NCBI RefSeq assembly: GCF_007655135.1
Contig: NC_045131.1
Location: 3,658,001 to 3,722,000, forward strand
Direction of reading: 5' to 3'
Length of the DNA: 64,000 nt
From: Punica granatum
Lineage: Eukaryota; Streptophyta; Magnoliopsida; Myrtales; Lythraceae
Made by a program: the position numbers and the translations under genes
In this document: positions 11,345 to 22,949 of the stretch, one piece after another
Numbering within the stretch: position 1 is the stretch's first letter
Layout: each line of letters opens with the position of its first letter
Notes under the pieces: generated by a model
Seen by the model: only the letters and a program-made list of their open reading frames with translations
What the model was told of the DNA's origin: nothing
The model's database searches: none

Positions 11345-13500
11345 ACAAATGATTGGTCAGAAAAGTGGATGTCAAGTGGACATGCAGTCAATATTCAGCA
11401 GAAGAACGATCATATCAATGGAGTACTAGTTGGACAGGAGATGATGAACATCAAAGCAAACACAACGGAAGGGACCGATGACATGGTCTTGGAAAAGCCC
11501 GAGTTGACCGAGATCATATACATAATGCGATGTCTCTAGCTGTAGAAATTCTGGCATATATATATATATATATATATATATGACGCACTACAAGCATGAA
11601 CTATATATATGAAAGGTCGACATTTTAGGTGTATCATGTACGATATTATAATATCTGACGGGTAAGATGTGTCACACACTCATACGCACCATGTTGAGGG
11701 CGAAATAAGATAATTGTTGCAGTTAGTGATTATTTTATTAATGATCAAGTAAGTTGAAGGAACACGGGTCTCACTCGGTCCCATGTCACAGAAATTTCCA
11801 CTGTCGCCTCCGCCGTCCCCCAAATGCATGTCGGCTCCACCCCCACACCCTTCTTAAGGAAGGAAAACCTCATAATTTTTTCCACGAAATTTCCCGGGAA
11901 TAAAAAAAGAACACAAAAGAAAATCATTCCAAGCAAATTGGAAGTTTGCATCCTCCATTCTCTTCTAGAGAGACCTTTTTTCTCATTTTTTTCCCTTCTT
12001 TAATTAAGAATCATGGCCATGGGTATAATAAAGGAAAAAATAAAAGCCTAATAAATCAACATGAAAAATCTCACGAGTAAAAATTAAGTGATTAAAAAAT
12101 TAATTAAGCAGTTAATTAGTTAATAAAATAAATGTATAGAAGAATGGATGATGATAAAAATGAGAAGAAATTTTGTGAAAGGGTAAAGAGTATACATAAA
12201 TGAAAATGACTTATTTCATTAAGTTAAAATTTTCTATTGAATTTATTAAGTGTTTTTTTTGCTTAATGATTAATGTTCCGTTTGATTTTACAAATCAATT
12301 TTAACTATACTCCACTTACTTTCAATTCAATAACATAATTACTATTTTTCCTTTTTTCTTCAATTTTTTTAACCATTCAATTCAATTTATAATATTAAAT
12401 TCTTTCAATTATTCATTACTTTTTTCGCAATTTAATAACATAATCATTTCTTTCTTTCAACCATTCATTACTTTTTTCACAATTCAATAACACAATCATT
12501 ACTTTCTTTCAAATATTCATTACTTTTTCACATTTTTTTCTCATAATTCAACAACACAATTATTACAAACCAATTAAAATCAAAATTTAACTCTACTCAA
12601 CTCTAAAACTAAACACACTATAAGTAGTTTAGGCTTTGATTTTTTTTACTTTTCTCCACTTATCTTTAATTTAGTAACACAATTATTACTTTTTCCACTT
12701 TCTTTAATTTTTTAACTATTCAATTTAATTTTTAATACTAAATTCTTTCAACTATTCATTACTTTTTTTACAATTTAACAACACAATCATTATTTTCTCT
12801 CAATTATTCATTTTTTTTTCTTTTTTCTCATAATTCAACAATACAATTATTATATAGATATATATATAATTGGAATGGAGTCCAAACAGACTTTCATCCC
12901 CCATCTTTTCCTCTTTTTTTACATTTATTTTCCCTTATAACTAATTTATGATTAACTTTTAAACATTTATTAAATTAACTTAAAACAAACGCAACCTAAA
13001 TCTCTTAATTTCATTTTTCCATTACCAAGGAGGTCTAATGCCAAGTACAAAGAAAGGAAAATCCTAAATAACTAATAAAATGACACGAATTGTCCCACTA
13101 GGTATCGAAAATGCAATCTCTAAGTCAATAGACGATGGCGCACAACACTGGGTGACACCCTTTTTTTTTTTAATCTAAATTTCTTAATTTCTAAGGATGG
13201 TATTTGTGAATGCATCGCATTTAATTTCAGAATTGGTTGGATGCTCTCTAGCATTGACTCCGAGTAGACTTGGTAAAAAATGGTATATAAATTCAACTTG
13301 GAGAAAAGCCAACGCATGTGAGCCTTTCATTGGGTGAAAAAGAGAAATCTCTCTGGCAATACAACAGACCAAACGATCTCTCAGTGTGCCATCTTTTCCA
13401 CATGATACTTCCTCTTTGTTTCATCTCCCTCTCTTCTCCTTAATTCTGCAGATTAGTCGATCTTCAAGTCAAACACCGGCGTTCATCGCCCTCTGGAAAG
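11345..13500. other. Upstream region of the unit A type I HIPP, with MITE-like AT-rich insertions
   Basis: No gene is seen. 11345-12270 and 12900-13500 are shared with 18380-19200/19200-19790 and 25765-26700/26700-27280, so they belong to the repeated unit. 12270-12860 is extra in this unit and made of the same AT-rich words as the MITE-like copies elsewhere (for example AACAACACAATTATTAC). Confidence 0.55.
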
Positions 13501-13570
13501 GGATATAAACGCTGTATACATGGTTATCCTCTATCAGGGATTTGTCTTCGATGATGTCGCAGATGGGGGA

Positions 13571-14748
13571 ATGTGGAATAAGAAGAAGGCAGCGGATGAG
13601 GTGTGCACTTGATGATTTCTTGACTTGTTAATATATATACCCTCTTTCGCTGATTATATACGTGTTATATATATATGGGTCACTTGTTCGTATCAAATTG
13701 ATTTCAAATTAAAACCCGTTGTTTGATGGAGTTTTGTTTGAATATGGCAGCGCCAATCAACCAAAAATGGAAGCAAGAACAAGGCCACCGATGGCGGAAA
13801 CAAGAAGAATGTCGCTGTGGTGGCGAAGGAGCCTAAGGTTGCTCCAGTCGAGCCAATGGTGAAAATAGTCCAAGCAAGTGATGGTACGGGAAACACCATC
13901 TCCGTATTCAATTTAATTTGTATGCAGTCTCGTATTTGGTTTCTCGGAATCAAGTTAAGGCGCTGAAATATTTGTTCTGATTGCAACAGAACATTTAACG
14001 ATGCGTTTGGTTTCAGAGTTAAAGTAATTTTGATTTTGATTGTGGAAAATGACAAATGTTGTGTAGTGTGTTGAGTTAAAGTTAAAGTTACAATTTTTGA
14101 CTTGGAAAATGTGTATTTTTGTTGTGTAGTGGGTTGAGTTAAAGTTAAAGTTAAAGTTTTTGTAATTTTAACCCTGAAAACAAACGGACCATTATCGTTG
14201 CTTTGTTATTTACTTGTTCCGTAACAGGCACCCAAACTAAGAGGAGGGCTGATCATGACCATGGGGCTCCTGCAATTGCCCCAGCACCACCTCGTGGTAC
14301 GGACTTCCCGTCGGCCAAGCATAGCGCAACAAGTCAGCCGCTGCCATCACCACTGCTGCAACAAGCTGTCGTGGCTAATTTGATTCGATGGAGAGATAAA
14401 CCAGTGGCTCGGACGGTTCAATGGACGGATACAAATCCAGATGATTATAAGCAGCTTCCCAGTAGTTCTCCTCGGCTTCAGGCTCGTACTAAAGTTAGCA
14501 GCCTCCAACCCGTGAAAGGCAGTGGAGGCGACGGCCATAGCAACAAGAAATTGCTCGACAAGTTGGACATCCCGTCGGCCAAGCATACTGCAACAAGTCA
14601 GGAGATAAATGCGAGGCTGGAGGAGAAGACCCGAAAGAAGGTCGAAATCATCTCTCCCCTACCCAAGAAGGACACCGCCCCCGCCCGCGACAGGAACCCC
14701 CCAGCGGACAGGAAACCTAAAGAGGTAACCAATCGTTCGCGCAATTAA
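13571..14748 (+). pseudogene. Unit A type I HIPP: truncated chimera lacking the HMA domains
   Basis: Exons 13571-13600, 13751-13883 and 14228-14748 encode about 227 residues if read to the stop. The start MWNKKKAADE matches MRKKKAADE of the intact unit C gene. Exons 1-3 match the unit C gene up to KKLLDKLD (about 14566). There the sequence jumps: a short copy of the gene's own IPSAKHxATSQ segment is followed by the type II segment [11 protein letters not shown]...ISPLPKKD...KPKE. Both type I HMA metal-binding domains and the CaaX box are gone. A stop follows within what is intron sequence in the type II gene, but the ancestral donor AG|GTAACC at 14724/14725 is kept, so splicing onward to 15122 would stay in frame. 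It may be dead or may form a readthrough chimera. Confidence 0.7.
13998..14191. mobile_element. Intronic MITE with TTA target duplication
   Basis: A ~194-bp insertion in intron 2 of the unit A type I gene, absent from the same intron in units B (20186-20312) and C (27671-27832). The ends are similar in inverse (GTTTGGTTTCAGAGTTAAAG against GTTTGTTTTCAGGGTTAAAA). TTA occurs at both flanks (13995-13997 and 14192-14194), which fits a PIF/Harbinger (Tourist-type) target. It belongs to the AT-rich family repeated elsewhere in the window. Confidence 0.7.
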
Positions 14749-14910
14749 TCCGATCAACCATCAATGCGTTGGTGCTGGCTGGTGGCCTGATTCTTCCTTC
14801 GGACAGATTATGCTCCATTCATTTCTAGACCAAACCATGTCATACATACATAACCCATGAATGACCATGACATGCCCATCATCATCACCACCCTGCCCAC
14901 CCACCTCCTC

Positions 14911-14922
14911 CTCTATATATCC
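14911..14922 (+). promoter_or_regulatory. TATA box of the type II HIPP gene
   Basis: CTCTATATATCC lies about 100 bp upstream of the start codon at 15013 and is followed by pyrimidine-rich leader DNA. It is the best core-promoter match in the interval 14816-15012. Confidence 0.5.
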
Positions 14923-15012
14923 CCAACTTTTGCCTCCATTGTCTCCCCTTCAAACAATTCAAGCTATCATCAGAAAATCAAACCCCTCATTACTGCCTAC
15001 TGCTCAGGTCGA

Positions 15013-16928
15013 ATGGGTGACGTAACCAATTATACGGCAATTACTTGCAACTTAAGTTGATAATGGTCCGATGGTTCTGGGACTGAGTTTCGAGTTTCTG
15101 GTTCTGTCAATTGATTTGCAGCAGGTAGAAGTGGCGAAGAATGAAGGGGAGAAGAAGGACGCAGCCCCCGCCGCAGATGCTGGAGCTAAGAAGGACGACG
15201 GCAATGACATCATCGTCCTGAAGATGGACATGCACTGCGAGGGATGTGCGAAGAAGTATAGGCAAGCTATCCGGAATTTCAAGGGTAAGACTAAACTGTC
15301 AATCTCAGTCGATCCAGATTTAAAATTCTAGGCCTTAACAGATATCCTGAAGTCGAATTTGGTTGTTTCGACCTAGAGACTCGAAGCAATGCCGAGCAGA
15401 GCAATTCGAAATGATTCTATCATGAACTGTTTCTCACTTCTCCACCAAGTTCCGGTCAAATTCATTGCAGAAAATCAGAGTAGAGATTCCTTCCTTACAA
15501 TTTAGGTAATTTTTTTGGATGAGATTAAAGGATGGCATAAGAATTACGTAAAGCTCTCTTTGGTCGAGGGATGATGAATGACTGAGACAGTTGTTGAGTT
15601 GAGTGCGATGTGGTGGTGGAGGTGGTGGTTGAATGCCGCGAGGAACAAGCGAGGGAGCAAAAGGCATGTTAGTGCTGACGCAGCTCTGCCTCTTCTGATT
15701 GGGTGATCGGTGCTGGCAGGTGTTGAAGACGTGAAGGCCGACATCTCCAACCACACACTAACGGTGACCGGCAAGGTGGACCCCGCGAAGATCAAGGCGA
15801 GGCTGGAGGAGAAGACCCGCAAGAAGGTCGACATCATCTCTCCCCTACCTAAGAAGGACGCCGCCCCCGCCGGCGACAAGAAGCCCCCGGCGGACGAAAA
15901 GAAGGAAGAGGACAAGAAACCTAAACAGGTAACCAATCGTTCGCGCAATTAATCTAATTCAACCATCAATGCGCTGGTGCTGGCTGGTGGGCTGATTCTT
16001 TGTTCGGACAGATTAAGACTATTTACCTTTCTCATTTATTAATATTTATTATTTTCTTATCAGAACTGAAATTCGACAAATCACGTTGAACAATCGATCC
16101 ATCAATGTCCATTAAATGACGTCAATTTGGAGCTAATTTTGTCTGCTTTTTGTGTGTGTGTGTGTGTGTGTGTTTTTCAGACGACGGTTGTCTTGAAGAT
16201 CAGATTACACTGCCATGGCTGCATTCAGAATATCAGAAAACTCATCTTAAAGATCAAAGGTGAGGTTGCACGTTGAAAGCGTCCCGGACATTAATTAATT
16301 AAGTTTTATTCAAAGTAAATGTATTTTTTAATTAGTAATCTTGTTCATTTAATTATATTTCTGCTACAAACTTAGTTTCAATCACAGGACCAGATCCATT
16401 TCCCACTTAATTAAAGAAAATATTTTCAGCTATATTTAATGAAATTAATTGATGCTATTGTCAACTTGATCAGGGGTAGACTCGGTGAACATCGAGGCAG
16501 CTAAGGATCTAGTCGCGGTGACGGGGACAATGGACGTGAAGGAGCTAGCCCCATCCCTCAAGGAGAAGCTCAAGCGCGGTGTCGAGGTGGTTCCTCCACC
16601 GACCAAGAAGGACGGTGGTGGCGCGGACAAGAAGGAGGGTAAAGATTCTGGTGGCGGAGACAAAAAGGAGGGCAAGGAAGCTGGAGGTGGAGACAAAAAG
16701 GACGGTAAAGAAGCCCCCGCCCCTGCCCCTGCTCCTGCCGCGACGGAGAAGGAGGAGGGCGGAGATGGCAGCAAGACGGACGATGGATACGTCGAGCCGC
16801 CAGCTTCGGTTTATGCTCATGCAGTGCACGAGGGATACTCGCATTACCCGCAGTACCCTGTGGACCCATGGCTACACGCGCCCCAGATGTTTAGCGACGA
16901 GAATCCGAATGCCTGCTCTGTCATGTGA
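15013..16928 (+). CDS. Type II heavy-metal-associated isoprenylated plant protein (HIPP), two HMA domains
   Basis: Five exons: 15013-15021, 15122-15284, 15720-15928, 16181-16259 and 16474-16928. They close in frame to 304 residues. A charged N-terminus (residues 1-32, MGD then Lys/Glu/Ala-rich) precedes HMA domain 1 (about 33-100), with metal motif H-CEGC at Cys42/Cys45. A Lys/Pro linker (ISPLPKKD) leads to HMA domain 2 (about 128-195), with H-CHGC at Cys138/Cys141. A Gly/Lys/Ala-rich spacer and a Tyr/His tail end in CSVM, a CaaX box predicting farnesylation. HIPPs bind Cu, Zn or Cd ions and act as membrane-tethered metallochaperones or stress adaptors. Domain order and sequence resemble the Arabidopsis HIPP5/6-type group. 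The 9-nt first coding exon (ATGGGTGAC) is inferred from a donor and phase match, so the start is the weakest point. This is the only intact type II copy in the array. Confidence 0.88.
16150..16172 (+). repeat. (TG)n tract at the 3' splice site of type II HIPP intron 3
   Basis: About eleven TG units sit just before the TTTTTCAG acceptor at 16180. The duplicate intron in unit B (21880-21900) has a shorter tract. TG repeats beside acceptors can affect exon inclusion. Confidence 0.85.
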
Positions 16929-17084
16929 GGTGGACTTGACTCGGAGAGGGGTGTGATAGGGAGAGAAATTATACAATGGGGGTCCAAATTGTAAATAGTG
17001 GAAAATCCGACATAATTTTCGTCGAAGTAAATATTGAAATGGACGAAAAGGAAATGGGTAGCAGTTGGCTGGTTTGACATTTTC

Positions 17085-17089
<5 letters not shown>

Positions 17090-17122
<33 letters not shown>

Positions 17123-19780
17123 ATACATTCATTTAGGTACGGTTTTTTAAAGGTGTATAAGGAATTTTAAATAATTCGTAAGTTCCTTTGTGATTATTTG
17201 ATCCCCTGATTATTTACGAATTCAACCTCCTATTTGTGTCTGGCCCCTAACTTAAATCACGGGTCTGTGTCAGTCTGGTGTGTACAGCAGTACTATTGTC
17301 TTATGACATATTTGTTCAAGCCTTAGAATATATATATTTTCGGACAGATCAAAGAGGCATGGTGAACCTACATATGTAATGAAAATATATGTTTTTCTTA
17401 CGTAAAAGCTGAACGGTTGCTCCTTTTGGTGATGGATTTCTTGAGCGTTTGGACTCGTCATTGGGTTAGATATCCTAATTCTTCATTTGCCCCTGCCCGC
17501 TAACGCCAATTTATTGGGACCTCCAGAGTTCGTAATGTATCATTGGGCCTCCCGAGTTACTCTGCTAATGTCAAAAAAGGCTTCTTTTTTTTTTTTTTGT
17601 GAGGGACCCGTGATTTAGGTTTAGGGCTGGAGCAAATAAGACGTTGAATACGTAAATTGTTAGGGAAGATGATTACATAAAAAAATTACAAAATTTCACA
17701 TAAAGCCAAGATGGCCTATATCTTGTACTTGAAGGTTATAGTTTCTGGGAAATTCCAGCTTTATAATAAAGTTGTGGAAATGTCGAAACCGGTTAAAGTT
17801 AAGTAGAGTTGAGTTTTGATTTTAATTGGGTTGTTAAATTATGAGAAAAAATATGAAAAAATAATGAATAATTAAGAGAAAGTGACGATTTTGTAATAAT
17901 TGTGTTGTTGAATTGTTGAAAAAGTAATGAATAGTTGAAAGAATTTAGTATTAAAAATTAAATTGAGTATAATGAAGTTATATGTGGATTTATATATGCG
18001 GTCCACTTTTTAAATTGGAAAAGTTAATTTTTGTTGTGCAATAAGTAGAATTAAAGTTAAAATTAAAATCTTAAAATCAGATTGCAAACCAAACGGGATG
18101 TAAATGACTTTGCTTCATAAAATGGAGTAAAAAAGAATTAACAAATTTACTTTAATTAAAAAATTATCATAATTAATTGAGTTATTAATATTTATTATTT
18201 AATTTATTATAATTTAATTAATATTTTTTCATATAACGGAGATAGGATTACCGAATAATATATGGGATTGGGAAGGTGTCCTTTTGATGGTTGCGTGAAA
18301 GGACGAAAGAACTTTCCAAAAGGGCTTACAACTAGTAAATGATTGATCCTCCTTTTGTTCATTTATGAAACAAAAAAGATTTGGTCAGAAAAGTGGATGT
18401 CAAGTGGACCTCCAGTCAATATTCAGCAGAAGAACGATAATATCAATGGAGTATTAGCTGGACAGAAGATGATGAACATCAACGCGAACACAACGTAACG
18501 GATGGATGACTTGGTCTTGGAAAAGCCTGAGTCGACCGAGATCATATACATAATGCGATGTCTCTAGCTGTAGAAATTGTGGCATATATATATATATTAC
18601 GTGCTACAAGCATGAAATATATATATAAGGTCGACGTTTATGTGTATCAAGTACGATATACACTGACCTGTAAGATGTGTCATACACACATCCATATCAT
18701 GTTTGGGGCGAAATAAGATAATTATAGCAGTTACTGATGATTTGATTAATGATCAATTAATTTTAAGTAACATGGGTCTCACTCGGTCCCATGTCACAAA
18801 AATTTCCACGAAATTTCCCGGGAATAAAAAAAGAACACAAAAGAAAATAATTCCAACCAAATTCGAAGTTTGCATCCTCCATTCTCTTTTAGAGAGACCT
18901 TTTTTCTCATATTTTTTCCCTTCTTTAATTAAGAATCATGACCATGGGTATAATAAAGGAAAAACAAAAGCTAAATAAATTGACATAGAAAATCTCACAA
19001 CTAAAAATTAAGTGCTTAAAAAATTAATTAAGAAGTTAATTAGTTAATGAAAGAAATGTATAGGAAGAATGGATGATGATAAGAATGAGAAGAAGTTTTG
19101 TGAGAGGATAAAGAGCACCAATAAGTGAAAAATAACTTATTTCATTAAGTCAAAACTTTTTATTTAATTTTTTGCTTAATTGTTAGACTTTCAACTCTCA
19201 TCTTTTTCTCTTTCTTAGATTTATTTTCTCTTATAATTACTTTATAACTAACTTTTAAGTATTTATTAAATTAACTTAAAACAAATGCAACCTAAATCTC
19301 TTAATTTCTTTTTTCGGTTACGAAGAAGTCCCAATACCTAGTACAATGAAAGAGAAATCCTAAATAACTAATCAAGAAGAACGGATTATCTCACTTAATA
19401 TCGAACCTACGATTTTTAAGTCAATAGGCAATCGCACATACCACTGCACTACACTCTCTTTGGTTCTAAATCTCTTAATTTCTAAGGATGATATGTTAAT
19501 GCATCGCATCTAATTTCATAATTGGTCGAATGCTCTCTAGCATTGACTCCAAGGAGACTCCGAAAAAATGGTAAATAAATTCAAAATGGAGAAAAGCCAA
19601 CTCAAGTGAGCCTTTTCACTATATGAAAAAGAGAACTCTCTCAGACAATAAAACAGACCAAACGATCTCTCAGTGTGCCATCTTTTCCACATGATACTTC
19701 ATCTTTGTTTCATCTCCCTCTCCTCCTTAATTCTGCGGATTAGTCTATCTTCACGTCAAATACCGGCGTTCATCTCCCTC
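17090..19780. other. Non-coding upstream part of unit B
   Basis: No gene is seen. 17796-18105 is an extra AT-rich MITE-like insertion with the terminus AACCAAACGGGATG; the remainder is repeat-unit sequence. A TATA-like GGGATATACGCG lies near 19787, ahead of the start codon at 19838. Confidence 0.55.
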
Positions 19781-19837
19781 CGGAAAGGGATATACGCGCT
19801 ATATACATGGTTATCTACTGTAAGAGCTTTCTGGTCC

Positions 19838-22588
19838 ATGAAGTCGCAGATAGGGGAAAAGAGGAAGAACGAGCTGGCGGATGAGGTGTGCACTTGATGA
19901 TTTCTTGACTTGTTAATATATATACCCTCTTTCAACGATTATATGTATGTCATATTTGGGGCTCCATTGGATGTATATGAGTCAATTGTTCGTATCAAAT
20001 TGATTTCAAATTAAAATCCGTTGTTTGATGGAGCTTTGTTTGAATATGACAGCGCCAATCAACCAAAAATGGAAGCAAGAACAACGCCACCGGCGGCGGG
20101 AACAAGAAGAATGTCCCTGTGGTGGCGAAGAAGCCTAAGGTTGTTCCAGTCGAGCCGATGGCGAAAATAGTCCTAGCAAGTGATGGTACGTGAAACACCA
20201 TCTCCGTATTCAATTTAATTTGTATGCAGTCTCGTATTTGGTCACCGACATGTATGTTCTGTTTGCAGCAGAACATTTATCATTGGTTTGTTATTTACTT
20301 GTTCCGAAATAGGCACTCGAACTAAGAGGAGGGCTGATCATGACCATGTGGCTCCTGCAATTGCCCCAGCACCACCTCGTGGTATGGACATCCCGTCGGC
20401 CAAGCATAGCGCAACAAGTCAGCCGCCGCCATCACCACTGCTGCCACAGGCTGTCAACCAGATGGTTCAATGGACGGATACAAATCCAGATGATTATGAG
20501 CAGCTTCCCGGTAGTTCTCCTTGGCTTCAGGCTCGTACTAAAGTTAGCAGGCTCCAACCCGTGAAAGGCAGTGGCAGGGCCGACCATAACAGCAAGAAAT
20601 TGCTTGACAAGTTGGACTCCTGGCTCCAGAAGCGCGAGCGGAATGACCTTAAGGTGGCCACAATTAATTAATTTCCTGGCCATATGCCAAATCGATACCT
20701 GGCCTAATGAAGGCACAACATTTCTTTTTTCGATAGATTGATTCAGATTGTGGGAAGTAAAGTCCGTTGAGTTTACGTATGCAGAGTACAAGCGTGTTGG
20801 TCTTGAAGATGAGATTGCACTGCGAAGGCTGCATACGCAAAATCCGGAAAGCTCTGAAGAAGTTTGAAGGTAAGTTATCATACATGGGCTTTTATGCTGC
20901 CTGAATGCATAGACAATCATATACACCCACAGTCATAGTTATTCCTAATCAGGAGTCGAGGATTTTGCCTTCAATGCGGACAGAGATCTAGTGGCTGTGT
21001 TGGGCGCCGTCAACGAGGAGAAACTCGTTTGGCACCTGGAGCGGGACCTGAAGAAAGAGATCCCTGTGGTTCTTTCGGCGAAAAGGACCGACAACAAGGA
21101 AGCTGCAGTGCCGGCTGCTGATGGTAGGACAGTGACGGTGACGGTGGAGGGGAGAGTGGACATGAGAGTGCTCATCCTTTACCTCAACAACATTTCGAAC
21201 AAGCACCGGTAGTTACTAGAAAAAGCACCGGTGCACCGGTCGATGAGAAACACTGCATCGAGCCGCCTGTCGACCTGGAGAGCAAGTCCAAGGAGGGTCA
21301 TCCGGTAGCCAGTTGTGCTGGTATACAGGGTTGCGTCCAGCGAATAACTCCAGCAACTCCGCCGCCGATCTGTGAGAAGGATGTCAACGGGAGAGCGAGT
21401 GACAGTGTGCCGGTGACAAATAATCTGAGCAGCTACGGCGTACATTATTATGGTGACAGTGGTGCCAACCACCTCTTACATCAGAATCCGGACACGTTCA
21501 TGGAAAATCTCGACATGTTCAATGAGGAGAATCCTCATGCTTGCTCCATCATCTCTCCCCTACCCAAGAAGGACGCTGCCCCCGCCGGAGACAAGAAGCC
21601 CCCGGCGGAGAAGAAGAAGGAAGAGGACAAGAAACCTAAACAGGTAACCAATCGTTCGCGCAATTAATCTAATCCGCCATCGTTGGTGCTGGCTGGTGGC
21701 CTGATTCTTCGTTCGGACAGATCAAGACTATTTACCTTTCTCATTTATTCATATTTATTATTTTCTTATCAGAATTGAAATTCGACAAATCACGTTGAAC
21801 TATCCATCCATCAATGTCCATTAAATGACGTCAATTTGGAGCTAATTTTGTCTGCTTCTTCTTGTTTTTTTTGTTTTTTGTGTGTGTGTGTGTTTTTCAG
21901 ACAACGGTCGTCTTGAAGATCAGACTACACTGCGATGGCTGCATTCAGAATATCAGAAAACTCATCTTAAAGATCAAAGGTGTGGTTGCACGTTGAAAGC
22001 TTCCCGGACATTAATTAATTAAGTTTTATTCAAAGTAATTGTATTTTTTAATTAGTAATCTTGCTTATTTAATTATATTTCTGCTATAAAATTAGTTTCA
22101 ATCACAGGACCAAATCCGTTTCCCACTTAATTAAAGAAAATATTTTCAGCTATACTTAACGAAATTAATTGATGTTATTGTCAACTTGATCAGGGGTAGA
22201 CTCCGTGAACATTGAGGCAGCGAAGGAACTAGTCGCGGTGACGGGGACAATGGACGTGAAGGAGCTAGCCCCGTACCTCAAGGAGAAGGTCAAGCGCAGC
22301 GTCCAGGTGGTTCCTCCGCCGACCAAGAAGGACGATGGTGGCGCAGACAAGAAGGAGGGTAAAGAATCTGGTGGCGGAGACAAAAAGGAGTCCTATGGCT
22401 ACTACAGCCATAGCTACGCGGTGGAGCCCTATGGCTACCACGGTGGATATGCCGCCCCGCCGGCTTCGGTTTATGCTCATGCAGTGCACGAGGGATACTC
22501 GCCTTACCCACAGCACCCTTTGGATCCACGGCTTCACACGCCGCAGATGTTCAGCGACGAGAATCCGAATGCCTGCTCCGTCATGTGA
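19838..22588 (+). pseudogene. Unit B HIPP: type I/type II fusion with internal deletion and frameshift
   Basis: Type I exons 19838-19885, 20053-20185, 20313-20653, 20785-20869 and 20953 onward match the unit C gene. They include HMA1 with H-CEGC. The frame stops at 21212. Against unit C, about 440 bp of genomic sequence, spanning the Lys-rich linker, one intron and the metal-binding half of HMA2, is deleted after AADGR. A 7-bp net loss near 21195-21210 then shifts the frame to a TAG. An open frame resumes to 21643. At the point where type I should end (ACSI then Met, stop) it crosses into type [10 protein letters not shown] sequence at 21550-21560. Type II exons 21901-21979 (HMA2, H-CDGC) and 22194-22588 (tail ending CSVM) follow. 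Splice sites look intact, but the frameshift makes a full-length product unlikely. A truncated HMA1-only protein of about 290 residues is possible. Confidence 0.8.
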
Positions 22589-22949
22589 GGTGGACTTGAC
22601 TCGAGAGGGGTGTGATAGGTAGAGAAATTATACAATGGTGTCCAAATTGTAAATTGTAAATTATAAGCACTCAGATTCTTACAATGGAAAAACTCTCTCT
22701 CTCTGTTTTTTTTCCTTGTTTAATAAGTGCTATGGAAAAACTAATCTTTTTTCCTTATATGAGAAGAATAAAGACGGTCCTATTACAATGGAAAAACTAG
22801 TATTGTTATCTACTTATACGTTATACGAGATGAATATACATATGAACCGTTTTATTAGACATCCACAGAATATGAATAAACGCCAATCTTATTCCTTGTT
22901 CCTGGTTCCTCCTGGCTTGTACATATATATGTATATATGATTGCATAAG

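Larger units (their letters stand above)
7126..16960. repeat. Segmental repeat unit A of the HIPP array
   Basis: First of three related tandem units. 7126-7445, 7770-8530 and 8690-9170 match 22665-23045, 23990-24770 and 24920-25400 in unit C. 9020-9450 also matches 17090-17460 in unit B. 9640-9757 and 11345-13600 match both other units. This unit carries the extra insertion 9759-11341, a truncated type I HIPP and a complete type II HIPP. Confidence 0.85.
17060..22640. repeat. Segmental repeat unit B of the HIPP array
   Basis: 17090-17460 matches 9020-9400; 18250-18370 matches 9640-9757; 18380-19885 matches 11345-13600. The genic part is a fusion of type I and type II sequence. The distal upstream block present at 7126-9000 and 22665-25250 is missing here. 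Confidence 0.85.

Noticed and set aside
16545..16869. Arg/Pro-rich and Ser/Pro-rich frames on the minus strand and other plus frame
   Set aside because: They are shadows of the Lys/Gly/Ala-rich tail of the type II HIPP.
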